This document shows, piece by piece, positions 48,835-56,940 of a stretch of 64,000 bases of DNA. Numbering within the stretch: the stretch's first letter is position 1; every line of letters begins with the position of its first letter. Made by a program: the position numbers and the translations under genes. Origin of the DNA: Saccharothrix syringae (GTDB lineage Bacteria > Actinomycetota > Actinomycetes > Mycobacteriales > Pseudonocardiaceae); the NCBI RefSeq assembly GCF_009498035.1, contig NZ_CP034550.1:5208001-5272000 (forward strand), given 5' to 3'. The notes beneath the pieces are model-generated. The model saw only the letters and a program-made list of their open reading frames with translations. It did not search any database and had not been told where the DNA came from.

Positions 48835-51800
48835 GTGAACGCGGTTCTCCGGGAGCGGCCGCCGTGGCTGGCGCGGGTCGACGTCGACGGGGCACCGGTC
48901 GGCGCCGGCGTGCTGCTGGCCCCCGACCTGGTGCTGACCTGCGACCACGTCGTGCCGGTCGACCGGGTGCGGGTGGTGCTGGTGCACGCCGGCCACGAGT
49001 CCGCCGCCGCGGTGGAGTTCCGCGCGCCGGTCACCGGGGACGGCCGGGGCGACCTGGCCGTGCTGCGCCTGGACGCGCCGGCCGACGCGACCGCGGCCCC
49101 GCTGCGCGCCCCGCGCGCCCTGGCCGACCACGGCTACCTCGTGCAGGGGTTCGCGGGCGGCCACCACGCGGAGGCCCGGGGCAGGCTGGGCGGCCGGGTC
49201 GGGCCCGGCTGGGTGCAGATGGACGACGCGCGCGGGTTCGGCCACGTGCTGGACCGCGGCTTCTCCGGCGCGCCGGTGTGGGACGACGAGGTCGGCGCGG
49301 TGGTGGGCCTCGTGGTGGCGGCGCACCGGCCCGCCCGCGGCGGCTACCTGCTGCCGGTCGACGAGGTCGTCCGGTGGTGGCCCGCGGCGGCCGCGTTCAC
49401 CGGCTGGCGGCTCGACCTCGACGACGCGTTCGCCACCCACTGGCTGCCCCGCGCCCGCGGGGTCGAGCCGCACGAGCCGACCGGCACCTCCCGCTTCGTC
49501 GGACGTCGCCGGGTGCTGGAGGAGCTGGCCGGGCACCTGGCCGCCGAACCCGACGGCCGGGTGCGCGTCGTGACCGGCGCTCCGGGCAGCGGCAAGAGCG
49601 CCGTGCTCGCCCGCACCGCCGTCCTGGCCTGCCGCGCCACCCGGCACCTCGTCCCGCCCGGGGAGCTGACCGCCGCACCGCCGCCGGTCGGCGGCCTCAC
49701 CGTCGCGGTGCACGCGCGCGGCCGCACTGCGGCCGACGTGGTGCGCGCGATCGCCGCGGCGACCGACGTCGACGCGGGCGACCCGGCCCACCTGCTCCAG
49801 GCCCTGACCGGCCCGGTGGCGGTGCTGCTCGACGCGCTGGACGAGGCGGCGGCCGGTGCCGCCGAGGAGATCGCGACCCTGCTGGCCAGGCTCGCGGCCC
49901 TGCCCGGCAACCGGGCGGTCGTCGGCACCCGCCTCGGCGCCCGCGGCGCGGCCCCGGGCCCGCTGCTGCGCCGGCTCGGCGACCCGGTCGTGCTCGACCT
50001 CGACGCGCCCCGCTACCTCGACCACCACGACCTGGTGCGCTACGCCCGGGACCGGGTCGGCGACCCGGCGCTGGCCGAGGAGATCGCCCGGCACGCGGGC
50101 GGCAACTTCCTGATCGCCCAGCTGGCGTGCCTGTCCGGCACCGACCGCCTGCCCTCGACCGTGGGCGCGGCCCTCGACGACTACCTGCGGGCCCGGTTCG
50201 AGCACCCGCGGCGCGTGCGCGACCTGCTGCTGCCGCTGGCCTTCGTCGCGGGCACGGGCCTGCCGGAGGGCCCGCTGTGGCTCGCCCTGGCCAACGCCCT
50301 GACCGCGGGCGCCTACACGGCGGGCGACCTGCGCGAGGTGCTGGGTTCCGCGGCGAGCTACCTGGTCGAGCAGGCGGACCGCCGGTACCGGTTGTTCCAC
50401 CAGGCGCTGGACGACACGCTGCGCGCCGAGCACACCGGACCCGAGCCCGAGCGCGTGGTCCACCGGGTGCTGCGGGCCGTCGGACCGGGCGACGAGTACG
50501 TCCGCCGGCACCTGCCCGGGCACGCCGTGGAGGCGGGCGAGCTGGACGAGGTGTTGGCGGACCTGGACCTGGTGCTGGCCCTCGACCCCGCGGGCCTGGT
50601 GCCCCACCTGGCGCACGCGGCCTCCGAGCCGGCCCGGGTGGTCGCCCACGTCTACCGGCGCGCCGCGCACGGGATGACCGCGCCCGACCGGCGGGCGGCC
50701 TACTTCTGCCTGGTCGCCCGGCAGTCCGGGTTCGGCGAGCCGGCCGACCGGTGCACCGACCCGTCCTGGCGGGCCGACGTGCTCGCGTGGGACGTCGAGC
50801 AGGGCCAGCAGGTGGTCGGGCGCATGCCGGGCGGCACGCGGCTCGTGCTGTGGGTCGACCACCACGGCCGGGCGGCGGCGTTCGCGGCGCACGACGGCAG
50901 GCTGGCGCTGTACCGGGCGCAGCCCGACGCGCTGGCCGCGGTGGACGGGCTGCGCTCGCCCGAGACCGGCCTGGGCTTCGAGGCGGCGGCCGCGCACGTG
51001 CACCCCGACGGCCGGGAGGTGGGCCTGACCGTCGACCACCGCGGCACCGTGCGCGCCTGGTCGTTCACCGACGGCCTGCGCGCCCGCGGCACCGTGCACC
51101 TGGGCGGGACGGGCGTGACGTGGGACGTCGTGCTCGCCGACACGCCGGACGGCCTGCTCGCCCTGGTGGTCAACGACCACGCGCTCTGGCTGCTCGACGT
51201 CGGCGGCGAGGCACCCGTGGTGCTGGACCACCTCGACGGCCGGGGGCTCGCGAGCGGTGCCGTGACCGCCCACGAGGGGTCGGTGTGGGCGGTGTCCATC
51301 GGGGACGACGGGGTCCGGCTGTTCCGCGTCGTCGAACGGTGCCTGACCCGGGTCGGCGCGCCGCTGCGCGTCCACCGGTACAGCCCGCTGCTGGCGCGGT
51401 TCCTGGTGGCCGGGGACGGTCGCCTGCTGGTGGTCAGCGCCTCGACCGAGCAGCGGGTCGTCTCGGCGGTGACCCCCTCCGGGCCGGTGGTGCTGGAGGC
51501 CACCCGCGCCGCGACGTCCGCGGCGGCCACCCTCGACGGCGCGGGCGTCGTGGTCTTCGGCGACCCGTCGGGCGGGCTCGCCGCGTACGAGGTGACCGGC
51601 GAGGTGGTGCCGCTCATGGCGGTCGCGGCGCACCACGGCGGCGTGGCGGCGGTGGCGGTGGGCAGCGTGTCGACGGCCTTCACCTTCGGCTCGGACGCGC
51701 TGGTCAAGCGGTGGGACCTGCGGTACGCGCCACCGCTGCCGGACCGACCGCCCCCGCCGTTCGGCCGGATGCGCGGCCGCGTCGCCCTGGTGCCCGCCCC

Positions 51801-52692
51801 CGGCCGGGGCGCGCTGACCACGCGGGTCGCGGGCACCGGCTTCGAGGTGTGGTGGGCGGCCGACGGCCTGGTGCGGCTGGACACCCCGCCCGGCCCGCGC
51901 GGCGACGACATGGCGCACGACGCGGTGGCCGCCCGGGGCCCCGGCGGCACCGTGCTGGTGGCCGTCCTGCACGGCTCCGGGCGGATCGCCACGTGGACCC
52001 TCGCCGACGGCCGCTGGACCTCCGCCGGCACGACCGCGTTGCCGGGGGAGCTGCCGTACTTCGGCACGGTGGCGGCCGTGGGTGCGGCGGGGGAGCCCGT
52101 GGTCGCGGTCGGGCAGGTGGACGGCACCGTGCGGTACCGGGAGCGGTCCGAGGGGCGTTGGCGGCCCCTGCCGGAGCACCGCTTCGGCCACCGGATCACC
52201 CGGCTGGAGTTCTGCCGCGTGGCCGGTCGCCTCCTGCTGCTGGTCGTCGCCGGCGGGCAGGCGCACCTGGTGTCGCCCTGGCGGGCGGAACCGCTGGGGG
52301 TGTTGCCGACCGGGGCGCGGGAGCAGTGGGTGGTCCTCGGTCACGGGGGCGCCGACGTCGTGGCCGCGGTCTTCGACCACCACGGCGGCGGGCCGGTGGT
52401 CCGGCTGCACTCGTTGACGGACAAGGGGTTCGAGCCGTTGACGTCGTCCTGGGCGGTGCCGGGCGGGTTCGCGGCGGCGGTGACCCGCGGGTCCGGTCCG
52501 GAGGTGTGGCTGGCGCTGGCGGCGGACGACGACGCCCTGCACGTGTGGTCGTGCGCACCGGGGGCGACGCCGCGCGAGATCGCCGTCACGTGGCCCGGTG
52601 CGCGCGTCAGGGACCTGGTCTGGACCGACGACCACCGGCTGGTGGTCTGGTGCGAGGCGGGCGTGCTGAGCTTCGACTTCCGCCGGGCGTGA
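48835..52692 (+). CDS. Trypsin-like protease / STAND NTPase / beta-propeller fusion
   Basis: A 1285-residue protein. Residues ~1-190 are a trypsin-like protease: His in LVLTCDHVVPV (~38), Asp in GRGDLAVLRL (~72), Ser in GFSGAPVWDD (~143). The STAND NTPase follows: VTGAPGSGKSAVLARTAVL (~250, Walker A), VAVLLDALDEAAA (~333, Walker B), then a helical regulatory part to ~600. The remaining ~650 residues are WD40-like blades. This effector-NTPase-sensor order is that of bacterial NLR-like defence proteins: ligand binding by the propeller would oligomerise the NTPase and activate the protease. No strong ribosome site precedes the GTG. Confidence 0.87.
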   Translation: MNAVLRERPPWLARVDVDGAPVGAGVLLAPDLVLTCDHVVPVDRVRVVLVHAGHESAAAVEFRAPVTGDGRGDLAVLRLDAPADATAAPLRAPRALADHGYLVQGFAGGHHAEARGRLGGRVGPGWVQMDDARGFGHVLDRGFSGAPVWDDEVGAVVGLVVAAHRPARGGYLLPVDEVVRWWPAAAAFTGWRLDLDDAFATHWLPRARGVEPHEPTGTSRFVGRRRVLEELAGHLAAEPDGRVRVVTGAPGSGKSAVLARTAVLACRATRHLVPPGELTAAPPPVGGLTVAVHARGRTAADVVRAIAAATDVDAGDPAHLLQALTGPVAVLLDALDEAAAGAAEEIATLLARLAALPGNRAVVGTRLGARGAAPGPLLRRLGDPVVLDLDAPRYLDHHDLVRYARDRVGDPALAEEIARHAGGNFLIAQLACLSGTDRLPSTVGAALDDYLRARFEHPRRVRDLLLPLAFVAGTGLPEGPLWLALANALTAGAYTAGDLREVLGSAASYLVEQADRRYRLFHQALDDTLRAEHTGPEPERVVHRVLRAVGPGDEYVRRHLPGHAVEAGELDEVLADLDLVLALDPAGLVPHLAHAASEPARVVAHVYRRAAHGMTAPDRRAAYFCLVARQSGFGEPADRCTDPSWRADVLAWDVEQGQQVVGRMPGGTRLVLWVDHHGRAAAFAAHDGRLALYRAQPDALAAVDGLRSPETGLGFEAAAAHVHPDGREVGLTVDHRGTVRAWSFTDGLRARGTVHLGGTGVTWDVVLADTPDGLLALVVNDHALWLLDVGGEAPVVLDHLDGRGLASGAVTAHEGSVWAVSIGDDGVRLFRVVERCLTRVGAPLRVHRYSPLLARFLVAGDGRLLVVSASTEQRVVSAVTPSGPVVLEATRAATSAAATLDGAGVVVFGDPSGGLAAYEVTGEVVPLMAVAAHHGGVAAVAVGSVSTAFTFGSDALVKRWDLRYAPPLPDRPPPPFGRMRGRVALVPAPGRGALTTRVAGTGFEVWWAADGLVRLDTPPGPRGDDMAHDAVAARGPGGTVLVAVLHGSGRIATWTLADGRWTSAGTTALPGELPYFGTVAAVGAAGEPVVAVGQVDGTVRYRERSEGRWRPLPEHRFGHRITRLEFCRVAGRLLLLVVAGGQAHLVSPWRAEPLGVLPTGAREQWVVLGHGGADVVAAVFDHHGGGPVVRLHSLTDKGFEPLTSSWAVPGGFAAAVTRGSGPEVWLALAADDDALHVWSCAPGATPREIAVTWPGARVRDLVWTDDHRLVVWCEAGVLSFDFRRA

Positions 52693-52870
52693 GGGGCACC
52701 GGGCGATCAGCCGGGCCGGTCGACGTGGGTGACCTGCGAGTACCACGGCCGGTGCCGGACGCCCGGGACGCGGGTGCAGGTCACCCCGCGCTGGTCGCCG
52801 AGCTGCCTGCCGGCCAGGCCGTCGTCGAGCCCGTGGGCCGGGTCGCGGTCGACGGCACCGTCGAACGAGC

Positions 52871-52905
52871 CGGTGAACCGAGGCGCGGCGGACCTCGGTT
52901 CACCG
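52871..52905. terminator. Bidirectional hairpin terminator
   Basis: A perfect 13-base stem, arms 52871-52883 and 52893-52905 with a 9-base loop, between the convergent trypsin-STAND and NB-ARC-TPR genes. The surrounding 260 bases show nothing else. Confidence 0.7.
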
Positions 52906-52955
52906 GGTGGCGGCCGGCGGGACGCGGCCCTCTCCGGGAACGGGCGATCCCGGCG

Positions 52956-55127
52956 CTACGGACCGGCCGTCCTCCTGGCGGCGCAGGCCGGGTCCACCAG
53001 CACGTCGTCGTCCCGCTCGACCCGGAGGAATTCGTACCGCTCCAACTCGATCCCGCTCCTGCGCGCGGTGGCCGCCGCCAGCTCCCCGCGGATCCGGCGC
53101 GCCTCGGCCAGGCAGGCCGAACCGTCCTCGCCCCGCCCGGTCGCGCACCGCAGGTCGCCGAGCTTGCCCAGGGCGATCGCCTCGGCCAGCCGGTCGCCCT
53201 CCTCGCGGTGCGCCTCCAGCGCGCGCTGGTAGAACCGCTCGGCCCGCTCCGCCCGCCGCAGGGCGCGGTAGGCGTCGCCGAGCCGGTGCAGCGTGACGGC
53301 CTCGCTGTACCGGTCGGGGTCGTCCCCCGCCAGGGCCAGCGACTCCTCGAACTCCCCGATCGCCCTGGCGGGGTCCTCCAGGTCGAGGTGGGCCTGGCCC
53401 AGGTTGCTGCGGGTGCGGGCCTCGCCCGGCCGGTCACCGAGGTCCCGGCGGATCGCCAGCGACGCCGTGTAGTGCCGGACGGCTTCGGCGGCACGTCCCA
53501 GCGCGCGTTCGGCGTTGCCGATGTTCGACAACGCGTCGCTCTCGCCGGAGGCGTCGCCGACTTCGCGGGCGAGCAGCAGCGCGCGTTCGTGGCACTCCAA
53601 CGCGTCCGCGTAGCGCCCGACGCCGTGGTACGCGTTCCCCAACGAGGTCAGCGCGCCGCCCTCCCCGGCCCGGTCGCCCAGGCCGCGGGTGGCGTGCACG
53701 GCGGCGCGCGCGACGTGGACCCACGCGCTCCAGTCCTTCCGGGAGTCGAGGTGGTGCTCCAGCGCCGCGGCGAGGTCGCGCAGCTCGGCGGGCAGCCCGG
53801 ACCCGTCCGCCAGGTCGATGCCGGCCAGCAGGTTGGGGTGCTCGACGTCGAACCACGCCAGCGCCTCGGCGCGGGTGGGGAAGCGGGGGCCGCGCCGGTC
53901 CGCCGGGACGCGCGGGTCCAGCCGCTGCGCGGCGCACCGGGCGAGGTCCGCGTAGTGGCGCAGCAGCCGGGCCGCGGCGGCCGCGCGGTCGGGGTCGTCC
54001 TCGGCGAGTTCGGCGGCGTAGAGGCGCAGCAGGTCGTGCATCCGCCACCGGCCGCGCGCGGACCCGGGCACGACCAGGTACGCGTGCACCAGCCGCCGCA
54101 GCAGGCGGCGCGCCGCGGCCGGGTCCACCCCGACGAGCGCGGCCACCGCCTCCGTGCCGATCTCCGGGCCGTCGCCGAGCGCGAGCAGCCGGAACAGCCG
54201 CGCCTCCTCGTCGGCCAGCCGCTGGTAGGACAGGTTGAAGGCGGCGCGCACCGACAGGTCCGCCTCGACCTCCAGCCCGGCCAGCCGGTGGCGCTCGTCG
54301 GCCAGGTCCGCCACCAGCTCCGCCAGCGGCTGGGTGGGGTCGGCGGCCAGCAGCGCGGTGGCGGTGCGCACCGCCAGCGGCAGGCCGCAGCACAGCTCCA
54401 CCAGGCGCCGCGCCGCGGCCGGGTCGGACCGCACCCGGTCGTCGTCCGACCGCGCGGTGGTCAGCTCCACGGCGAGCAGGGCCGTCGCCGAGGACTCCGG
54501 CAGCACGTCGAGGTCCAGCAGCCGGGCGCCCTGGAGCCCGGCCGGCGTGGTCCGGCTGGTCACCAGCACCCGGTGCCCGCCGCCCGGCAGCAGCGGCCGC
54601 ACCTGCTCGGCCGAGGAGGCGTTGTCGACGACGACCAGCACCCGCCGCCCGGGCCGGTCGTGCTCGGCGAGCACCGAGCGCCACAACCGCTCGCGCCCGT
54701 CGGCCGCCACGGGCACCTGCTCCGCCCGCACCCCGACCGCCACCAGCAGGGACCGCAGCGCGGCCGAGGCGGTGAGGTGCCGCCCGGTCCGGTCGTAGCC
54801 GCGCATGTCGATCATGAGGACACCGCCGGGGAACCACCCCTCGGCCACCGCCCGCCGCGCCGCGTGCACCACCAGCGCCGTCTTGCCGATGCCGCCCATC
54901 CCGCCGACCGCGGACACCACCGCGGCGCCGTCGCCGGTCCCGGGCCGCAGGACCTCCAGCAGCTCCAGGACCTCGGCCTCGCGCCCCACGAACACCGGCT
55001 GCGGCGGCAACCCGGCCAGCGCGGCGCGCACGGGGACCGCCGGTGCCAGGGTGACGGTGCCGGCCTGCACGACGTTGCCCACCACCGTGCCGCTGACGCC
55101 GTTGACCACGCTGTTCTCCGGTGGCAC
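52956..55127 (-). CDS. NB-ARC / TPR signalling protein
   Basis: A 723-residue protein from GTG 55127. The N-terminal VVNGVSGTVVGNVVQAGTVT is a short motif often seen at the start of actinobacterial STAND proteins. NB-ARC: VGGMGGIGKTALVVHAAR (~75, Walker A), VLVVVDNASSAEQVRPLLPG (Walker B), RVLVTSRTTPAGL and LVELCCGLPLAVRTATALLA (ARC). Residues ~470-680 carry about five TPR units (ALTSLGNAYHGVGRYADALE and related). No effector domain is obvious. It lacks the SARP DNA-binding part. Likely a ligand-triggered oligomerising switch; an effector may be encoded separately, for example by the nearby small membrane protein. Confidence 0.88.
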   Translation of the reverse strand: MPPENSVVNGVSGTVVGNVVQAGTVTLAPAVPVRAALAGLPPQPVFVGREAEVLELLEVLRPGTGDGAAVVSAVGGMGGIGKTALVVHAARRAVAEGWFPGGVLMIDMRGYDRTGRHLTASAALRSLLVAVGVRAEQVPVAADGRERLWRSVLAEHDRPGRRVLVVVDNASSAEQVRPLLPGGGHRVLVTSRTTPAGLQGARLLDLDVLPESSATALLAVELTTARSDDDRVRSDPAAARRLVELCCGLPLAVRTATALLAADPTQPLAELVADLADERHRLAGLEVEADLSVRAAFNLSYQRLADEEARLFRLLALGDGPEIGTEAVAALVGVDPAAARRLLRRLVHAYLVVPGSARGRWRMHDLLRLYAAELAEDDPDRAAAAARLLRHYADLARCAAQRLDPRVPADRRGPRFPTRAEALAWFDVEHPNLLAGIDLADGSGLPAELRDLAAALEHHLDSRKDWSAWVHVARAAVHATRGLGDRAGEGGALTSLGNAYHGVGRYADALECHERALLLAREVGDASGESDALSNIGNAERALGRAAEAVRHYTASLAIRRDLGDRPGEARTRSNLGQAHLDLEDPARAIGEFEESLALAGDDPDRYSEAVTLHRLGDAYRALRRAERAERFYQRALEAHREEGDRLAEAIALGKLGDLRCATGRGEDGSACLAEARRIRGELAAATARRSGIELERYEFLRVERDDDVLVDPACAARRTAGP

Positions 55128-55257
55128 CGGGCCAGTGTGCGCCCGCCCGCGCGGGCGGCGGCACGTGCCGCCGCCCCTTCACCCGAACGGGGCATCCCTG
55201 CCCGCGCGCCGCGCCACGTGCCACCCTGGACGGCGACACCCGCGTGCGAGGAGAGGC

Positions 55258-55404
55258 ATGGCGTCCAAGTCGAAGAAGTGGTCCGTGGCCCCTTACGTGG
55301 CGTTGTTCATCGCCGCCCTGATCCTGATCCCCGACCTGCGGGAACCGGTGTTCACCGTAGTGGACTCCCTGGTGGAGAAGGTCAAGGACGCCTTCTTCGG
55401 CTGA
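55258..55404 (+). CDS. Small single-span membrane protein
   Basis: A 48-residue protein, ATG 55258 preceded by GAGGAGAGG. It has a basic N-terminus (MASKSKKWSV), one membrane helix (APYVALFIAALILIP) and an amphipathic C-terminal helix ending VEKVKDAFFG. Divergent from the NB-ARC-TPR gene with a ~130-base shared upstream region. Small membrane proteins beside STAND genes can be effectors, but this one may simply be a short structural peptide. Confidence 0.6.
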   Translation: MASKSKKWSVAPYVALFIAALILIPDLREPVFTVVDSLVEKVKDAFFG

Positions 55405-55558
55405 GCGGTGCCGCACGCGGCCCGCCGTCGGCTCGAAGGCCCGCGGAGTGGTGCACCGCGAAAGGGCGCGCAGTGGCACTGGGGTGCGCCGCCCTCCCGC
55501 ACGACGATCGGTGCGGGAGCGGGACACGTCCGCACCGCTGATCGCCGAAGGAGAAGAC

Positions 55559-55903
55559 ATGCGGCACCTCACCCGCCGTTTCGCCGCCACCGCCGCCGCC
55601 ACCGCGGTGCTGGCCGGGGCCACGGTCCTCGCGGCGCCCGCGGCGTCGGCCGCCGCGCCGGGGGCGGAGTTCCGGTACGGCGCCCTGACCTGCCGGGCCA
55701 TGGAGGGCCTGCCGGACTACGACGGCCTGCTGGCGTGCGAGGGCACCCAGGCCGGGTACTGGCGGGCCAAGGTCAAGTGCACCCTGAGCTTCAGCACGTA
55801 TTACGGCAACTGGCAGAACAACCAGTACGGCGGCGAGTACTACTCCATCTCCGACTCGAACTGCTTCTGGGGCGTCTCGGACGTCTCCCTCAGCACCACC
55901 TGA
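55559..55903 (+). CDS. Small secreted protein with paired cysteines
   Basis: A 114-residue protein. The start at ATG 55559 (after GAAGGAGAAG) gives a signal peptide with RRF near the start, hydrophobic core (AATAAATAVLAGATVLAAP) and cleavage near ASA-AA. The mature ~80 residues have four Cys (LTCRAM, LLACEG, KVKCTLS, DSNCFWG) and many aromatic residues (YYGNWQNNQYGGEYYS), suggesting a disulfide-bonded beta protein. The family is not recognised. It stands alone before a strong terminator. Confidence 0.7.
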   Translation: MRHLTRRFAATAAATAVLAGATVLAAPAASAAAPGAEFRYGALTCRAMEGLPDYDGLLACEGTQAGYWRAKVKCTLSFSTYYGNWQNNQYGGEYYSISDSNCFWGVSDVSLSTT

Positions 55904-55906
55904 TCC

Positions 55907-55951
55907 CACCGGTTCGCGGGGGCACCCGCGCGGCGTCCCCGCGAACCGGTG
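55907..55951. terminator. Bidirectional hairpin terminator
   Basis: A perfect 15-base stem, arms 55907-55921 and 55937-55951, between the secreted-protein gene and the convergent end of the NRPS operon. Confidence 0.7.
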
Positions 55952-55953
55952 CC

Positions 55954-56937
55954 TCAGCCCCGCCGCGCCACCACCAGCGACTGCCCCGGCGACGACCGCA
56001 GCGGGTGCCACGACGGCTCGCCGAACCCCGCCGACGCCAGCCACGACGCGATGGCCCCCGCCGGGTACACCTGACCGCCCTGCCCGTGGAACAGGTTGAG
56101 CCCGAACACCCGCGCGAAGGCGTCCGCCGCGCGGTCGGGGGAGTGCTCGTCGTGCTCCAGCAGCACCACCGCGCCGCCCGGCCGCAGCGCCGCCGCGACC
56201 CGCGCCAGCAGGGCCTCGTTGGCGGCGGGCGGGCGGCCGTGGACCACGTTGAACAGCAGCACCACGTCGTGGTCCGACCCCAGGTCAAGGCTGTCGTAGT
56301 CGCCCGCCCGGAAGGTGATCCGGTCGGCCAGGCCCGCCGCGGCCACCGCCGCCTCGCCCACGGCCACCGCCTCCGGCAGGTCGACCACGGTCGCGTGCAG
56401 CGCGGGGTGCGCCGCGCACAGCCGGATCGCGTGCTTGGCGTGCCCACCGCCCAGGTCGAGCAGCGACGAGCCGACCGGGACCACCGAGACCACCTCGGGC
56501 GCGATCGCGTCCGCGTGGCCCGACAGCATCCCCTGGAACCGGCGCAGCGTCTCCGGCCGCTCGGCCAGCCACGCGTAGAAGTCGACGAAGGGCTTGCCGG
56601 TGCGGACCGACTCCTCCAGGCCCTCCCACGACTCGAACAGCACCGTCGACCAGAACCGCTCCACCTCGGCGTACGGGCCGGTGAGCCAGTCGGCGGCGTT
56701 GGCGTAGCCGTCGTCCGCCACGACCAGGTGCCCGAACGAGACCAGGGCCTGGCACAGCAGTTCCGTGCCGCGCGGGTCGGTGCCCAGCACCGCGGCCAGC
56801 TCCCCGGCCGACCGCGGCCGGTCCAGGGCCTCGAACACGCCGAGCCGCAGGCCGGCGGCGAGCGCCCGGTACCCGGCGGCGGCGAGCATGTCGTGGAACG
56901 ACGGCGGCCCGTCGTCCGGTGGCAGGTGCAGCGGCAT
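55954..56937 (-). CDS. SAM-dependent O-methyltransferase (acetylserotonin/DMQ type)
   Basis: A 327-residue class I methyltransferase with the dimerisation-plus-Rossmann layout of antibiotic O-methyltransferases. The SAM-binding motif is SSLLDLGGGHAKHAIRLCA (~155-175), followed by ATVVDLPEAVAVGE and a VLLFNVVHGRPPA helix that usually contains catalytic His. It begins three bases after the NRPS stop, so it is the last gene of the NRPS operon visible here, and probably methylates a hydroxyl of the released peptide. N-methylation is also possible. Confidence 0.82.
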   Translation of the reverse strand: MPLHLPPDDGPPSFHDMLAAAGYRALAAGLRLGVFEALDRPRSAGELAAVLGTDPRGTELLCQALVSFGHLVVADDGYANAADWLTGPYAEVERFWSTVLFESWEGLEESVRTGKPFVDFYAWLAERPETLRRFQGMLSGHADAIAPEVVSVVPVGSSLLDLGGGHAKHAIRLCAAHPALHATVVDLPEAVAVGEAAVAAAGLADRITFRAGDYDSLDLGSDHDVVLLFNVVHGRPPAANEALLARVAAALRPGGAVVLLEHDEHSPDRAADAFARVFGLNLFHGQGGQVYPAGAIASWLASAGFGEPSWHPLRSSPGQSLVVARRG

Positions 56938-56940
56938 CGT

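Noticed and set aside
48376..52746. A 1456-codon minus-strand open frame
   Set aside because: Antisense shadow of the trypsin-STAND gene, which has clear catalytic motifs; the antisense text has none.
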